Shown here piece after piece: positions 18,401-27,618 of a stretch of DNA of 64,000 nucleotides. The translations under genes were made by a program, and so were the position numbers. The stretch is from assembly GCA_039105265.1 (NCBI GenBank), contig JAPFFF010000054.1, positions 992,001-1,056,000 of the forward strand, written 5' to 3'. A model generated the notes under the pieces. That model made no database searches, had not been told where the DNA came from, and saw only the letters and a list, made by a program, of their open reading frames with translations. The stretch is from Tritrichomonas musculus. Taxonomy: Eukaryota; Parabasalia; Tritrichomonadida; Tritrichomonadidae. Position 1 is the first letter of the stretch. Each line of letters starts with the position of its first letter.

Positions 18401-20641
18401 TGTTGCATCGAATGGTGTTGGTTCTGGTTTGTTCTTGAGTCTTTCAACTTCATCTCTGAGTGATTTGAGTTCGTTTTCGAGAGGTGTTGCATCAAATGGT
18501 TCTGGTTCTGGCTTGTTCTTGAGTGCATCAAGAGCATCACTGAGTGCTTGGATTCTTGTTTCGAGAGGTGTTGCATCGAATGGTTCTGGTGCTGGGGTGT
18601 TCTTGAGTTTCCTGACATCCTTTCTGAGTGATTTGATGTCTGATTCAAGAGGTGTAGCATCGAATGGCTCTGGTGCTGGAACATTCTTAAGTTTCTCAAC
18701 TTCGTCATTGAGTGTTTGAATCTTTGATTCGAGTGGTGTTGCATCGAATGGTTCTGGTTCTGGCTTGTTCTTGAGTTTCTCAACTTCATCATTGACAGAT
18801 TGGATTCTTGTTTCGAGTGGTGTAGCATCGAATGGTGTTGGTTCTGGTTTGTTCTTGAGTTTCCTGACATCACTCTTCAGGGTCTTGATGTCTGATTCGA
18901 GTGGAGTTGCATCGAATGGTTCTGGTTCTGGCTTGTTCTTCAATTTCTCAACTTCATCATTGAGTGATTGGATTTCGTTTTCGATTGGTGTTGCATCAAA
19001 TGGTTCTGGTTCTGGTTTGTTCTTGAGTTTCTCAACTTCATTGTTGAGTGTTTCAATCTTGGATTCAATTGGAGTTGCATCAAATGGTTCTGGTGCTGGG
19101 GTGTTCTTGAGTTTCTTGACATCCTTCTTGAGTGTTTTGATGTCGGATTCGAGTGGTGTAGCATCGAATGGTTCTGGTGCTGGGAGACTCTTCAGCCTCT
19201 CGATTTCATCAGTGCATGATTGGATTCTTGATATGAGTGGTGTCGAATCAAATGGTTGTGGTTCTGGTTTGTTCTTGAGTTTTTCGACTTCGTTTCGGAG
19301 TGACTCAAGTTCGTGTTCAAGTGGGGTGGCATCAAATGGTGTTGGTTCTGGCTTGTTCTTTAGTCTTTCAACTTCGTTGTTGAGTGATTGAATTCTAGCT
19401 TCGAGTGGTGTAGCGTCGAATGGTTCTGGTGCTGGGGTGTTCTTGAGTCGTTCAAGTTCGTTATTGAGTGATTGAATCTTAGATTCAAGAGGTGTGGCAT
19501 CAAATGGTTCTGGTGCTGGAACACTCCTGAGTTTCTCAACTTCATTGTTAAGTGAGTCAATCTTGGATTCAAGTGGTTCGGTGTTGAATTCAACTGGCTC
19601 TGGAGCTGGGACATTCTTGAGTTGTTCGAGCTCGTTTCTAATATCTTGAATTTCTGACTCGAGTGGTGTGGCATCGAATGGCTGTGGTGCTGGTGTTCGC
19701 TTGAGTTTCTTGACTTCGAATTTGAGGCACTTTATGGCTTCATCGGTGGCGGTTTGGTACTTTTCAAGTCGTTGTTCTAATGTTGAAAGCTGATTCTTCA
19801 ACTCGTTCAAATCTTCTTCTTTAACTTTAACGTATCCATCATCCTCTGTTTCACTAACAGTTGCTTCCTTGTCCTGAATGATTGATTGGCTCACATTCGC
19901 GCTTGAAAGGTTATCAAGAACCATCTTGGCTGATGAAAGCTGTGTCATGAGTGTCTTTTCATCAACTTTGTCGTTGTTGTTGACGACATCTTCTGGATAG
20001 ACGTAAACTGGGATGCCGAGATCGTTCATGACATTTGTTGCGACTTGGCTGTTGTGCTCCGTATCGTTTGGATCAAGCGAATAATAGTTGACCTTTTCTG
20101 GAACATATGAGTCCAAAAGTGCGCACATTGATAAGTCGTATTTCTCAAAGCTGTTTAAGTTGTGATAACTTGAAACACGGTCATGAGCCCATGACATAAG
20201 AGCATCTTTATCGCTCTTCGCTGACGCTGATGACTTGTTGTTGAGTTTGCCACTCGAGCTTGTCCTGACTGATTTGCTCACTTGGTAATGTAAAATAAGA
20301 GACCATATCAAACCAAGCGTCAGTTTCTCATTCCTATCATGGATATCTTTGCCTGATGTGCCAACTAAATTGACGCCATCTTTGCTGAACATGTCAATCG
20401 CAAGATCAAGGTTTTGAACCATCTCAACATTTCTCTTTGGCTCTTGAGCCCATGCACGTGGTGGCTGTTTTCCTGTGAGTTTCTCTGCAAGGTGAACTAA
20501 TTCTACACCGGTTGTTAAGTCTTTGGTAACAGATTCTATTTCATGGTCAGTTGTTCCTTTTAATTGTCCATTAACCCATCTTGTGAAAACCTTGTTTTGA
20601 AGTGGGACCCATTGTGAATCGATTTCTTTAAGACCGGACAT
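15494..20641 (-). CDS. Tandem CH-domain actin-binding protein with about 42 28-residue repeats, copy 3
   Basis: Same 1715-residue length and domain order as copy 2. The CH region and C-terminal coiled coil are essentially identical. Differences concentrate in the repeats, where whole module types are exchanged without length change: for example the eighth unit reads LKKDVKKLKNTPAPEP where copy 2 has LNDEVEKLKNVPAPEP. This is the outermost (5'-most) unit of the array. A 33-bp insertion made of a local TATTC-rich duplication lies just downstream of its stop (about 15,455-15,493) compared with copy 2. Confidence 0.88.
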   Translation of the reverse strand: MSGLKEIDSQWVPLQNKVFTRWVNGQLKGTTDHEIESVTKDLTTGVELVHLAEKLTGKQPPRAWAQEPKRNVEMVQNLDLAIDMFSKDGVNLVGTSGKDIHDRNEKLTLGLIWSLILHYQVSKSVRTSSSGKLNNKSSASAKSDKDALMSWAHDRVSSYHNLNSFEKYDLSMCALLDSYVPEKVNYYSLDPNDTEHNSQVATNVMNDLGIPVYVYPEDVVNNNDKVDEKTLMTQLSSAKMVLDNLSSANVSQSIIQDKEATVSETEDDGYVKVKEEDLNELKNQLSTLEQRLEKYQTATDEAIKCLKFEVKKLKRTPAPQPFDATPLESEIQDIRNELEQLKNVPAPEPVEFNTEPLESKIDSLNNEVEKLRSVPAPEPFDATPLESKIQSLNNELERLKNTPAPEPFDATPLEARIQSLNNEVERLKNKPEPTPFDATPLEHELESLRNEVEKLKNKPEPQPFDSTPLISRIQSCTDEIERLKSLPAPEPFDATPLESDIKTLKKDVKKLKNTPAPEPFDATPIESKIETLNNEVEKLKNKPEPEPFDATPIENEIQSLNDEVEKLKNKPEPEPFDATPLESDIKTLKSDVRKLKNKPEPTPFDATPLETRIQSVNDEVEKLKNKPEPEPFDATPLESKIQTLNDEVEKLKNVPAPEPFDATPLESDIKSLRKDVRKLKNTPAPEPFDATPLETRIQALSDALDALKNKPEPEPFDATPLENELKSLRDEVERLKNKPEPTPFDATPLESRIQSVNNEVEKLKNKPEPEPFDATPLENEIQSLNDEVQKLKNKPEPTPFDATPLESDIKTLKSDVRKLKNKPEPTPFDATPLESRIQSVNDEVDKLKNKPEPEPFDATPLENEIQSLSDEVNKLKNKPEPTPFDATPLESDIKNLKKDVRKLKNTPAPEPFDATPLESRIQSLSDALDALKNKPEPEPFDATPLEAEIKSLKRDVRKLKNTPAPEPFDATPLETRIQSLSDSLDALKNKPEPEPFDATPLQSDIKSLRKDVDKLKNKPEPEPFDATPLENEIQSLNDEVNKLKNKPEPTPFDATPLESDIKTLRKDVRKLKNTPAPEPFDATPLEDRIQSLSDALDALKNKPEPEPFDATPLEKELKSLRKEVDRLKNKPEPTPFDATPLESRIQSVNNEVEKLKNKPEPEPFDATPLENEIQSLNDEVQKLKNKPEPTPFDATPLESDIKTLKSDVRKLKNKPEPTPFDATPLESRIQSVNDEVDRLKNKPEPEPFDATPLESKIQSLSDEVNKLKNKPEPTPFDATPLESDIKNLKKDVRKLKNTPAPEPFDATPLESRIQSVNNEVEKLKNKPEPEPFDSTPLESKIQSLDNEVQKLKNKPEPTPFDATPLESDIKTLKSDVRKLKNKPEPTPFDATPLESRIQTLDDEVEKLKNKPEPEPFDASSLENEIKNLKKDVRKLKSTPAPEPFDATPLESRIKALSDELQRLKNKPDPEPFDSQPIESEINSLREEIEALKEPVEERAAPLPDDLVERVDQAHQKSDEANQKIDAANSKFSKVAQKANETSDAVNHLVEDNKHLTGDVRCLKYEVKKMKDSMPKDNTQQLNNTIDQLKNENESLRSDLRMMRSEVDRLRENSKDMAKQREVQKSTQSIQQLRTENDDLKSQISSLRSELNRLKGITEKTNEDSTNYAHTDSVEALKIENDRLKNDLKCLKYEVKKLKENYEQEYHITGIKNKKQ
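16210..19705 (-). repeat. 84-bp coding minisatellite in CH gene copy 3
   Basis: Same 42-unit array as copy 2 with shuffled module variants and unchanged total length. Confidence 0.9.
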
Positions 20642-20663
20642 TTGTTTCTTTTGTAAAAATAAA

Positions 20664-20668
20664 AATGA
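20664..20668 (-). promoter_or_regulatory. Initiator (Inr) TCATT of CH-repeat gene copy 3
   Basis: TCATT on the minus strand, 25 nt upstream of the ATG at 20641, as in the sister copies. Confidence 0.5.
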
Positions 20669-20819
20669 AATAATCTCATTCTTGATTTATATTCTTCTCA
20701 ATATTAATTATTTTTATATTTCAGTTTGAATGTATTTTCTCAAATATTGAGATAAATAAAAACTAATAACAATTTTGAGAACTTTTCCACTTATAAACAA
20801 TTCAATATTTTGAATATCG

Positions 20820-22075
20820 TTGAGAAAATTAAATTTTAAACATTTCAATAGTATTTTATTTAATTTATATGATTTTACAATAATTCTATGCATAAATATC
20901 TTTATTTAAATATTACAAAGAACATTTTAAAATATTGAAAACTATTAATATTAAAGTGCATTATTTTATTTTAATATTTGTAAAGGTTAATTAACAAAAA
21001 TAATAAATTATAATTTTTGGATATTGAAATTTAATGTTATTTTTGCATCAAAATTTAATTTAATACTCTTAACATTAAATAGGATCTTGTTTCAATATTA
21101 TCTCTAAGGTATTTAAATTGGATTTGATAAGAATTATTTCAAATTTGAATAGAGCTAACAATATCATCAATTTCATAAAATCAATTCATAGAAGAGATTG
21201 AATGAAATAAAATTTATTTTTATCAAAGATTATTAATCATTTAAATTCTCTTTTATTGTCAATGACAAATAAAAACAAAAAAATATCTTTTGTATTGTAT
21301 TTTTTAGAGTTTACTAATGATACCAATTTAACCAAGTTTTGAGGGGATAAAATCATAATTAATATTGTGATTTTGAGCAGATGAAATTTAATAATGCTTG
21401 GCAAATATAACAACTTGTATCAGATATTTCAATTTTAGATTTGAACATTTTGTAGCAACTCATTGATAATTCTTTTTTTCAATAATGAATCAATATATAT
21501 TTTCAAATGTTCTCATTTAAATTATTAATTAGTCTGTATTTAAGATTTTTAAACCAAATTGTCAATCAATTAAATTTGATTAAAATAAATAAAAACGATC
21601 ATTTTGGTTTGAATTTATAGTTTTTTTATAAAACTTATATATCTTAGTTTATTTTCTGTAAAAAATCTATTATTTTGAAATATATTCTAATTACTCATAT
21701 GAAAATAATATACTTCAATATAAAAACAAATCATCGAAATTGGCTTCGGCCCTTGTAACTCTATAATAAAATTATCTTAAGAAATGGATATAATATATTA
21801 TATTGAAAAAACTTTTCATAGATTAGAATTGTAAAGCTTAATTGGATAATAATTTTTATTAAAATCAATTTTGCTAATAGAAATATAGAAATTATTATTT
21901 ATCTCAACTTTTCTAGATTAAAAATAATTATTTATCTGTATTATAAATTACTTATAATTCTTAAAAACAGATTGTTATTTGTCATTATGATTCCAAAACG
22001 AAGATATCATTAAAATAAATATAGGAATCCGATCATTGATTTGAATTAATAACGATCAATTTTTTAAAAAATAAA
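20820..22075. other. Array edge and intergenic DNA
   Basis: Identity with the other upstream flanks drops sharply near 20,735-20,820. Weak homology continues (for example around 21,130-21,210, the GAGCTAACAATATC and GATTGAATGAAATAAAAT stretches) to about 21.3 kb. The rest is AT-rich sequence between divergently transcribed genes; no gene seen. Confidence 0.5.
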
Positions 22076-25000
22076 ATGTTTGTTATTCTAATTTATTTTA
22101 TTAAAGCAGCAATTTATGATTATACGATTCCTCGGTTTTTTGAAACAATAAATGATTACAATGTATACGATCCTAATTTATACAATTATGATATTATACA
22201 TAAAGAATTTGATATTGAGAAATGCCTCAATACAAATTTTTTTAGATCGACCGAATGCCTAAAATATTCGATTAAGAAATTTTACAATCCATTTTCAGTA
22301 ATTACAGAAAACAATAAAGATATTATTCAAAACAAGAAGCCAAGAAAATCGAAAATTATCAACCAAACAAAATATCAAATCTATTGGGAGGAATGTGGAA
22401 AGCGAGGCAATATCAAGTGTACCGAACTTTTTAATTCATTCAATATTTTCAATAATATCGATCCTATCCAAAATTTCACATTTGAGCAAACAAATCCAGA
22501 AAATAGCACGATATTTAGTATCTTACGAGAAGCCCACGACATTATGTATCAAATTGGCGCCTATCGTGTCCAAAACGAATCCAAAAAAGAAACCAAAATT
22601 GAAAGAGAACAACGCTTTCAAAAAGTTTACACAATTCTGAAGCCAGTTGCTTTTCTTGCATTTGACAAATATATAAAGGACAACCTTGGTTCCCTTCGTC
22701 CATTGACAAGATTCAATTTCCGCTTCGCCGAGGAGAGCCTCGGTGACAGAAAAGCTTTTTCGCACGAGTTGAAAATCCTTCTCGAAAGAAACGGTTATGA
22801 AAAAGATCCCTCCTGGATGTTCGAGGACATCATCTATCCTGAAGTTGCACGGCTCATGAGAGACATCGTGAAGAGGAGAAAAGAAGGGCCAAAGTCGCCT
22901 CTCAATCTCGCTTACGAGAAGTTGTTGGCGGTCAGATTTCCTTTCCTTTTCATCAGCGGCTTCCAGACGAGAGACAGCTTCCAGATGATAAAAAGCAACC
23001 TGAGAAGGGGTTTCAAAATTGTCGAGTCCGACGGTGGAGAAAACTTGGCAGTGGTATCTGAGTTTGGCGACTTCTATGTAGGCGAGCAGCTCTACCAGTC
23101 TGACGACGCTGACAAGTACTTCAGGTTGTTTTTGGGAGGAGAAGAAGACGCTGCAAACTTTGATGATGGCGAAGAACAGTTGTACGATGATGATGATGAC
23201 TTAGAATACGATGATGAAAGCGAAGATGATTACCTGAATGTAAATTATGAAGAAAGCGTTAATAAAGATGAAAACGTTAATAAAGATGAAAGCGTTAATA
23301 AAGATGAAAGCGTTAATAAAGATGAAAACGTTAATAAAGATGAAAGCATGAACAAAGAAGAAAACATTAATAAAGATGAAAGCGTTAATAAAGATGAAAA
23401 CGTTAATAAAGATGAAAGCATGAACAAAGAAGAAAACGTTAATAAAGATGAAAGCGTTAATAAAGATGAAAGCATGAACAAAGAAGAAAACATTAATAAA
23501 GATGAAAACGTTAATAAAGATGAAAATGTTAATAAAGATGAAAATGTTAATAAAGATGAATATGTTAATAAAGATGAAAACGTTAATAAAGAAGAAAGCA
23601 TGAACAAAGAAGAAAACATTAATAAAGATGAAAACGTTAATAAAGATGAAAACGTTAATAAAGATGAAAATGTTAATAAAGATGAAAATGTTAATAAAGA
23701 TGAATATGTTAATAAAGATGAATATGTTAATAAAGATGAAAACGTTAATAAAGAAGAAAGCATGAACAAAGAAGAAAACATGAACAAAGAAGGAAGCATT
23801 AATAAAGATGAAAACATTAATGAAGATGAAAATAATAAAGATGAAAACATAAATAAAAATTCTGATAAAGATGGAAATGAGAACTACTTGAACATGTTTA
23901 AAAAATTAATTCTTGAACACTTCAAAAAAGAAGATTCAAAGGCACAAGATGATGAATTGGACAATAGTGACATTGAGCAGCCTGAAGAAGAAGAAGAAGA
24001 AGAAGAGAAAGAAAATTACGATGAATACGAAGAAGATGAAGAGTTTAATGAGTATGATGAAGAAGGCGACGATGAAGATCCATCCAACTTTTTCAATGAG
24101 TATTACATCGACTTTGACAAGCCATACTTGATGACTCCTAGCACGCGTCATCTTTTTTATGATTTCTATTTCAACGAATCAGTGAAAGACAACCCGACCA
24201 TCTACATCAAGACTGAATCCAAGAACAAGAAGAAGAATCAGAAAGAAAACAACCAATACGACATTCTGAAGGCAATTTTTAGCAAGTATCAAGAGAGCTA
24301 CAATGAAGTAGCTGATTTTCTTCTTGATGAAGTTTTTGATGATTTCAAAGATTATCTTCGTGATGTTGAAGACATCGAAAGTCTGAATCAAAGCAATCTT
24401 ACATTAAAGATAGCGACTATGTATGGAATCGATCGACTTTTCAATCGGAATCTTCGACAATTTTTGAAAAAGGTTGATGTTTTTGATTTCTTTAATCGAG
24501 ACAAAGAATTGATTCAATGCAAGTTCTTTGATGAAGGAATTTATTACTTAGCAATTGCAGCAAAGAATGGCGAGAAAAAAGCAATTGAAGCGCTCATTTA
24601 TAAATTCTTTCTATTGACAAATGAAATCAAAGACAGCAATGTTCTTGATGAGTATTTTGATCTTGTTTTGAATGAATTTTCTGATTTTTATGGAGATAAA
24701 GAAAACATGTCATTTCCACCTAATTTATATGTTCATTTCCATGATTCATTCCAGCCAATTGTTGCTGATTTCTTCGACTCAATCATCTTCTTTAACGACA
24801 CTTTACGTGATTATTTCCAAGTAGAAAAAATCACCAATTTTAATCAAACTTTTAATTCAAATATTTCTTCATCAACTGAAGAAATAAATAATGATAAAGT
24901 TGCTTCTAATTACACTTATAAAAACCCTAGAAATTGGACTTATGAAGATGCTGCAAAAGCTCTTCGTCGTTTCATTGATTCGTCTTTTTTGGTTCAAGCT

Positions 25001-25894
25001 GGTCATTATGCTGAATATGTGTTGAGTTATTCGACTGGTTTTCAGTTAATAAAGCACAATTTCAATCAAATGTTTTCGCTTGTTAACATTACAAGTGAGA
25101 TTTATGAACTTGGTAAGAAAATATGGAAATCATTCTCAATTTCTGATGATGATTTAATTGATAAAGATGAGGTCAATTTGAATGGTAGAAAAGTTAGTAA
25201 AAGAGCTTTCAATTACGCTCTTCGTGTCTATCAAACATTGGCACTCGCTGGAAATAGAGATGCAATGTGGAATGCTCAAATATTAATGAAAACAGCAAGC
25301 CTTGAAAGTCAGTCTTTTACCAAATTCATTACTGAAAGTAATGAAACGTTTTTCTTGCATGATCTCGATAATGGAAAAGAAGAAGTAGTTGAAAAAGTTG
25401 AAGAGAAAAAGATTGATAATGATGAGAAAAGATCAATTGGTTACTTTGTTCGTTGCTATCTTTCGTCTCTGTATTCTTATCTTTATGAACTCCTCTCTTT
25501 TGGATCGTTGAAAAAATGTAAAATTGAAAATGATGATGATTTGGCTTTTTATGAAGAAATATCTGATAAAGATCCTTTTGCTGCTTTCACTCTCGCTTGG
25601 AAAAAGAGAGATAATGTAACTGTTGCTTATGAATTGCTTGAAAAAACTGAAAAAATGAAGCCTGAAGCAAAAATTGCTGTTTTCTTTTCAAAGATAATTA
25701 TAAGAACAATGTCGTTCTTTAATTCTATTTTTAGAAGAAAATCTTCAATGTTGAATAGCAATGAAAATGAATTTTTCTTCTTGCAAATTATTAGATCTAC
25801 ACCTTATTTATTTGACATTATGCTTGGAATTGGAATCTTAATTGCAATTGGATTTTTAATATATGTAAGAATTTATATATATTGTTGTGATTGA
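22076..25894 (+). CDS. Large type I membrane protein with acidic minisatellite domain, possibly SEL1L/Hrd3-like
   Basis: 1272 residues. A hydrophobic N-terminus (MFVILIYFIKAAIY) looks like a signal peptide. A C-terminal membrane span (about 1245-1268, LGIGILIAIGFLIYVR) is followed by a short tail, so most of the protein would be lumenal or extracellular. Residues about 393-594 are a six-residue NKDE(N/S)V repeat, followed by Glu/Asp-rich low complexity to about 690. The region after it has helical-hairpin patches resembling Sel1 repeats (GIYYLAIAAKNGEKKAIEAL; YQTLALAGNRDAMWNA). With the C-terminal anchor this recalls SEL1L/Hrd3, the ER-associated degradation adaptor; that reading is an inference from architecture. 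Bases 22,660-23,170 are visibly less AT-rich than the rest of the gene. Confidence 0.75.
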   Translation: MFVILIYFIKAAIYDYTIPRFFETINDYNVYDPNLYNYDIIHKEFDIEKCLNTNFFRSTECLKYSIKKFYNPFSVITENNKDIIQNKKPRKSKIINQTKYQIYWEECGKRGNIKCTELFNSFNIFNNIDPIQNFTFEQTNPENSTIFSILREAHDIMYQIGAYRVQNESKKETKIEREQRFQKVYTILKPVAFLAFDKYIKDNLGSLRPLTRFNFRFAEESLGDRKAFSHELKILLERNGYEKDPSWMFEDIIYPEVARLMRDIVKRRKEGPKSPLNLAYEKLLAVRFPFLFISGFQTRDSFQMIKSNLRRGFKIVESDGGENLAVVSEFGDFYVGEQLYQSDDADKYFRLFLGGEEDAANFDDGEEQLYDDDDDLEYDDESEDDYLNVNYEESVNKDENVNKDESVNKDESVNKDENVNKDESMNKEENINKDESVNKDENVNKDESMNKEENVNKDESVNKDESMNKEENINKDENVNKDENVNKDENVNKDEYVNKDENVNKEESMNKEENINKDENVNKDENVNKDENVNKDENVNKDEYVNKDEYVNKDENVNKEESMNKEENMNKEGSINKDENINEDENNKDENINKNSDKDGNENYLNMFKKLILEHFKKEDSKAQDDELDNSDIEQPEEEEEEEEKENYDEYEEDEEFNEYDEEGDDEDPSNFFNEYYIDFDKPYLMTPSTRHLFYDFYFNESVKDNPTIYIKTESKNKKKNQKENNQYDILKAIFSKYQESYNEVADFLLDEVFDDFKDYLRDVEDIESLNQSNLTLKIATMYGIDRLFNRNLRQFLKKVDVFDFFNRDKELIQCKFFDEGIYYLAIAAKNGEKKAIEALIYKFFLLTNEIKDSNVLDEYFDLVLNEFSDFYGDKENMSFPPNLYVHFHDSFQPIVADFFDSIIFFNDTLRDYFQVEKITNFNQTFNSNISSSTEEINNDKVASNYTYKNPRNWTYEDAAKALRRFIDSSFLVQAGHYAEYVLSYSTGFQLIKHNFNQMFSLVNITSEIYELGKKIWKSFSISDDDLIDKDEVNLNGRKVSKRAFNYALRVYQTLALAGNRDAMWNAQILMKTASLESQSFTKFITESNETFFLHDLDNGKEEVVEKVEEKKIDNDEKRSIGYFVRCYLSSLYSYLYELLSFGSLKKCKIENDDDLAFYEEISDKDPFAAFTLAWKKRDNVTVAYELLEKTEKMKPEAKIAVFFSKIIIRTMSFFNSIFRRKSSMLNSNENEFFFLQIIRSTPYLFDIMLGIGILIAIGFLIYVRIYIYCCD
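23254..23858 (+). repeat. 18-bp coding minisatellite
   Basis: About 33 in-frame units of the type GTTAATAAAGATGAAAAC coding for NKDE(N/S/Y)V, with NKEE(N/S)M variants. There is a higher-order repeat of 162 bp (nine units): the TATGTT-AACGTT-AGCATG pattern at about 23,561 recurs at about 23,723. Likely length-polymorphic. Confidence 0.9.
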
Positions 25895-26125
25895 TTTTTT
25901 AATAAATTATAAATTAGCCTTTTTTTTTATTTGATTATTTAATTAGAAATGAAAATTCTATAGAAAAAATATATCTCAAGATCATTGTTGATATTTTGTC
26001 TTTATTAATCAAGCATTGAATAAACACTAAATAAGCATATATAAATAAAGTATATGGTAAATGGTTAGATGTAATATTTTTTTAATGATTTTTAAGGAAC
26101 GTTGTTTAATTAATCACGAAAACCT
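25895..26125. other. Intergenic, no gene seen
   Basis: AT-rich sequence between the membrane-protein gene and the ankyrin relic. Confidence 0.4.
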
Positions 26126-26129
26126 TGTT

Positions 26130-26965
26130 AATTGCTTTTTGTAAGAATCTTAAGAGCTTAAAAAAAATTTAAATATTGGACTTTTTTCTTTATTTCAATG
26201 CTTAATGTAACTTTTCCTATGTAATCTTGATTAAGATAATCGAAATCATCTATTTCAAATAGAAATTCAATATTCTTTTTTTGCTTTGCTTGGCATGCAT
26301 GCATTAAATGTATCTTTAAAAAAAGTCAACTGCATTTACATCGATCAATTTTCTGCTTAGAAAATATTTAAGAATATTGGAATTTGATGATTGTGCAGCT
26401 TTGTGAAGATAAGTAAATTTTGAATAATCAATTTTAAATACATAATTGAAAAACATATTGCGACAAATTATCTTTCAATACATAATTGGTCAAATCAATT
26501 GAATTAATAATTTCTTCATTGACATATTTTAATGAATTTTTTTCAATGTCATAGCATAGTGGAAATTGGTAGTTAAAATCTTCTTTATTTGGATCGGCTC
26601 CATTATCCAGAAGGAATTAATTTACATCTTCAAATTGATTTATATCATCTAAACTTTTTATTTTTAAATTGAATTAATGAGAGCAATGAACGATTATTTA
26701 ATATTGTTTGATGTCTTTTATTGTAATCTGATATTTTGGTTATTATTTCATAAGATTTGTCATCAACACTTAATGAACTAATAAAGCTTCATGAATAAAT
26801 GATGGCTTGAAAAAGAAATTTCTATTGAGAATTTCTTTAAATATATCACAATCATCATTTGATGGGGAAAATTTAAAAGATGCTCCAAATTTGGAATATT
26901 TAAATCGAATTTGGTAAAAATATTGTAAATAAGTATAAAAATAATCCCACACTTCACATTCAAAT
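26130..26965 (-). pseudogene. Ankyrin-repeat gene relic (trichomonad DUF3447/ankyrin type)
   Basis: On the minus strand, fragments in different frames fit trichomonad ankyrin proteins. A first piece (26,770-26,952) contains DDCDIFKEILNRNFFFKPSF and SFIHEALLV. It runs on into DKSYEIITKISDYNKRHQT. A second piece near 26,620 reads LDNGADPNKEDFNYQFPLCY, a clear ankyrin repeat. A third near 26,200-26,270 reads IEFLFEIDDFDYLNQDYIG. Multiple stops and frame changes separate them. No intact copy lies in the window. Confidence 0.6.
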
Positions 26966-27618
26966 CAAAAAAATTTCACCAACCCTTCTAAAATATATAA
27001 TCCTCCTATGATTTTCATGCTTTGATTGAATACTAATATAGGCAAATTTTGAAAAATAGGCAAAAATGATTTGTTACTCAGCTAAAAGCAAACATTTCAA
27101 TGAAATGATTTCATACACAAAAATTGTCAAAAGCAAAGAGAAGGTGTATAAAATCTGTGATCATACTAATAAAAAGAATAAAAACAATTTATACCCAAAA
27201 GAAGCAATCAATATTCAAAATAAATATTAAATATTTTTTTAATTTTAAATCATAAAACCATGCACAAATTATAAAAATATTTATATTTATAACTCAAATT
27301 ATATAAGATATATTAATATTCAAAAAACCATTTGCCCTTTAGTAATTGAATTAAAAGACTAACCTTTTCAGAAAGATTTTTCTCAATTTCATTGAAAATA
27401 TAATTATTTTATACTTTATTCTCTACAAAAATATTGAATCCTAATTACAATTATATTTAATTATTTTTTGTATTCAATAATATTTTACCAAATAATATTA
27501 TAGTAAATGTTTATTTTTCAGTAATTTTTATATATTAATGAGATAATTATAAAATAAAAAAAATTCGAACGTTTAATTTTGAGTGAAAATAAACATTGAA
27601 ACCTTCCAACCATTAAAA
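26966..27618. other. Intergenic, no gene seen
   Basis: Very AT-rich, between the ankyrin relic and the PITP gene. A few residues of further ankyrin-gene homology may extend to about 27,080 on the minus strand, but I cannot define them. Confidence 0.4.

Larger units (their letters stand above)
1..20819. repeat. Tandem gene array, three units of about 8.15 kb
   Basis: Start codons at 4324, 12471 and 20641 give periods of 8147 and 8170 bp. Each unit is a 5148-bp gene plus a spacer of about 3.0 kb. Genes and proximal flanks are almost identical; mid-spacer sequence is recognisably homologous but has indels. High identity ends about 180 bp upstream of copy 3 (about 20,735-20,820). Beyond that only weak homology to the other upstream regions continues, to about 21.3 kb. 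The array continues past the left edge. Confidence 0.9.

Noticed and set aside
23245-23850. 201-codon antisense frame of Phe-Ser-Ser-Leu repeats
   Set aside because: Mirror image of the 18-bp minisatellite; no independent coding evidence.
27583-27618. Extended N-terminus of the PITP
   Set aside because: Would start at GTG; the ATG at 27,619 matches the family start and length.
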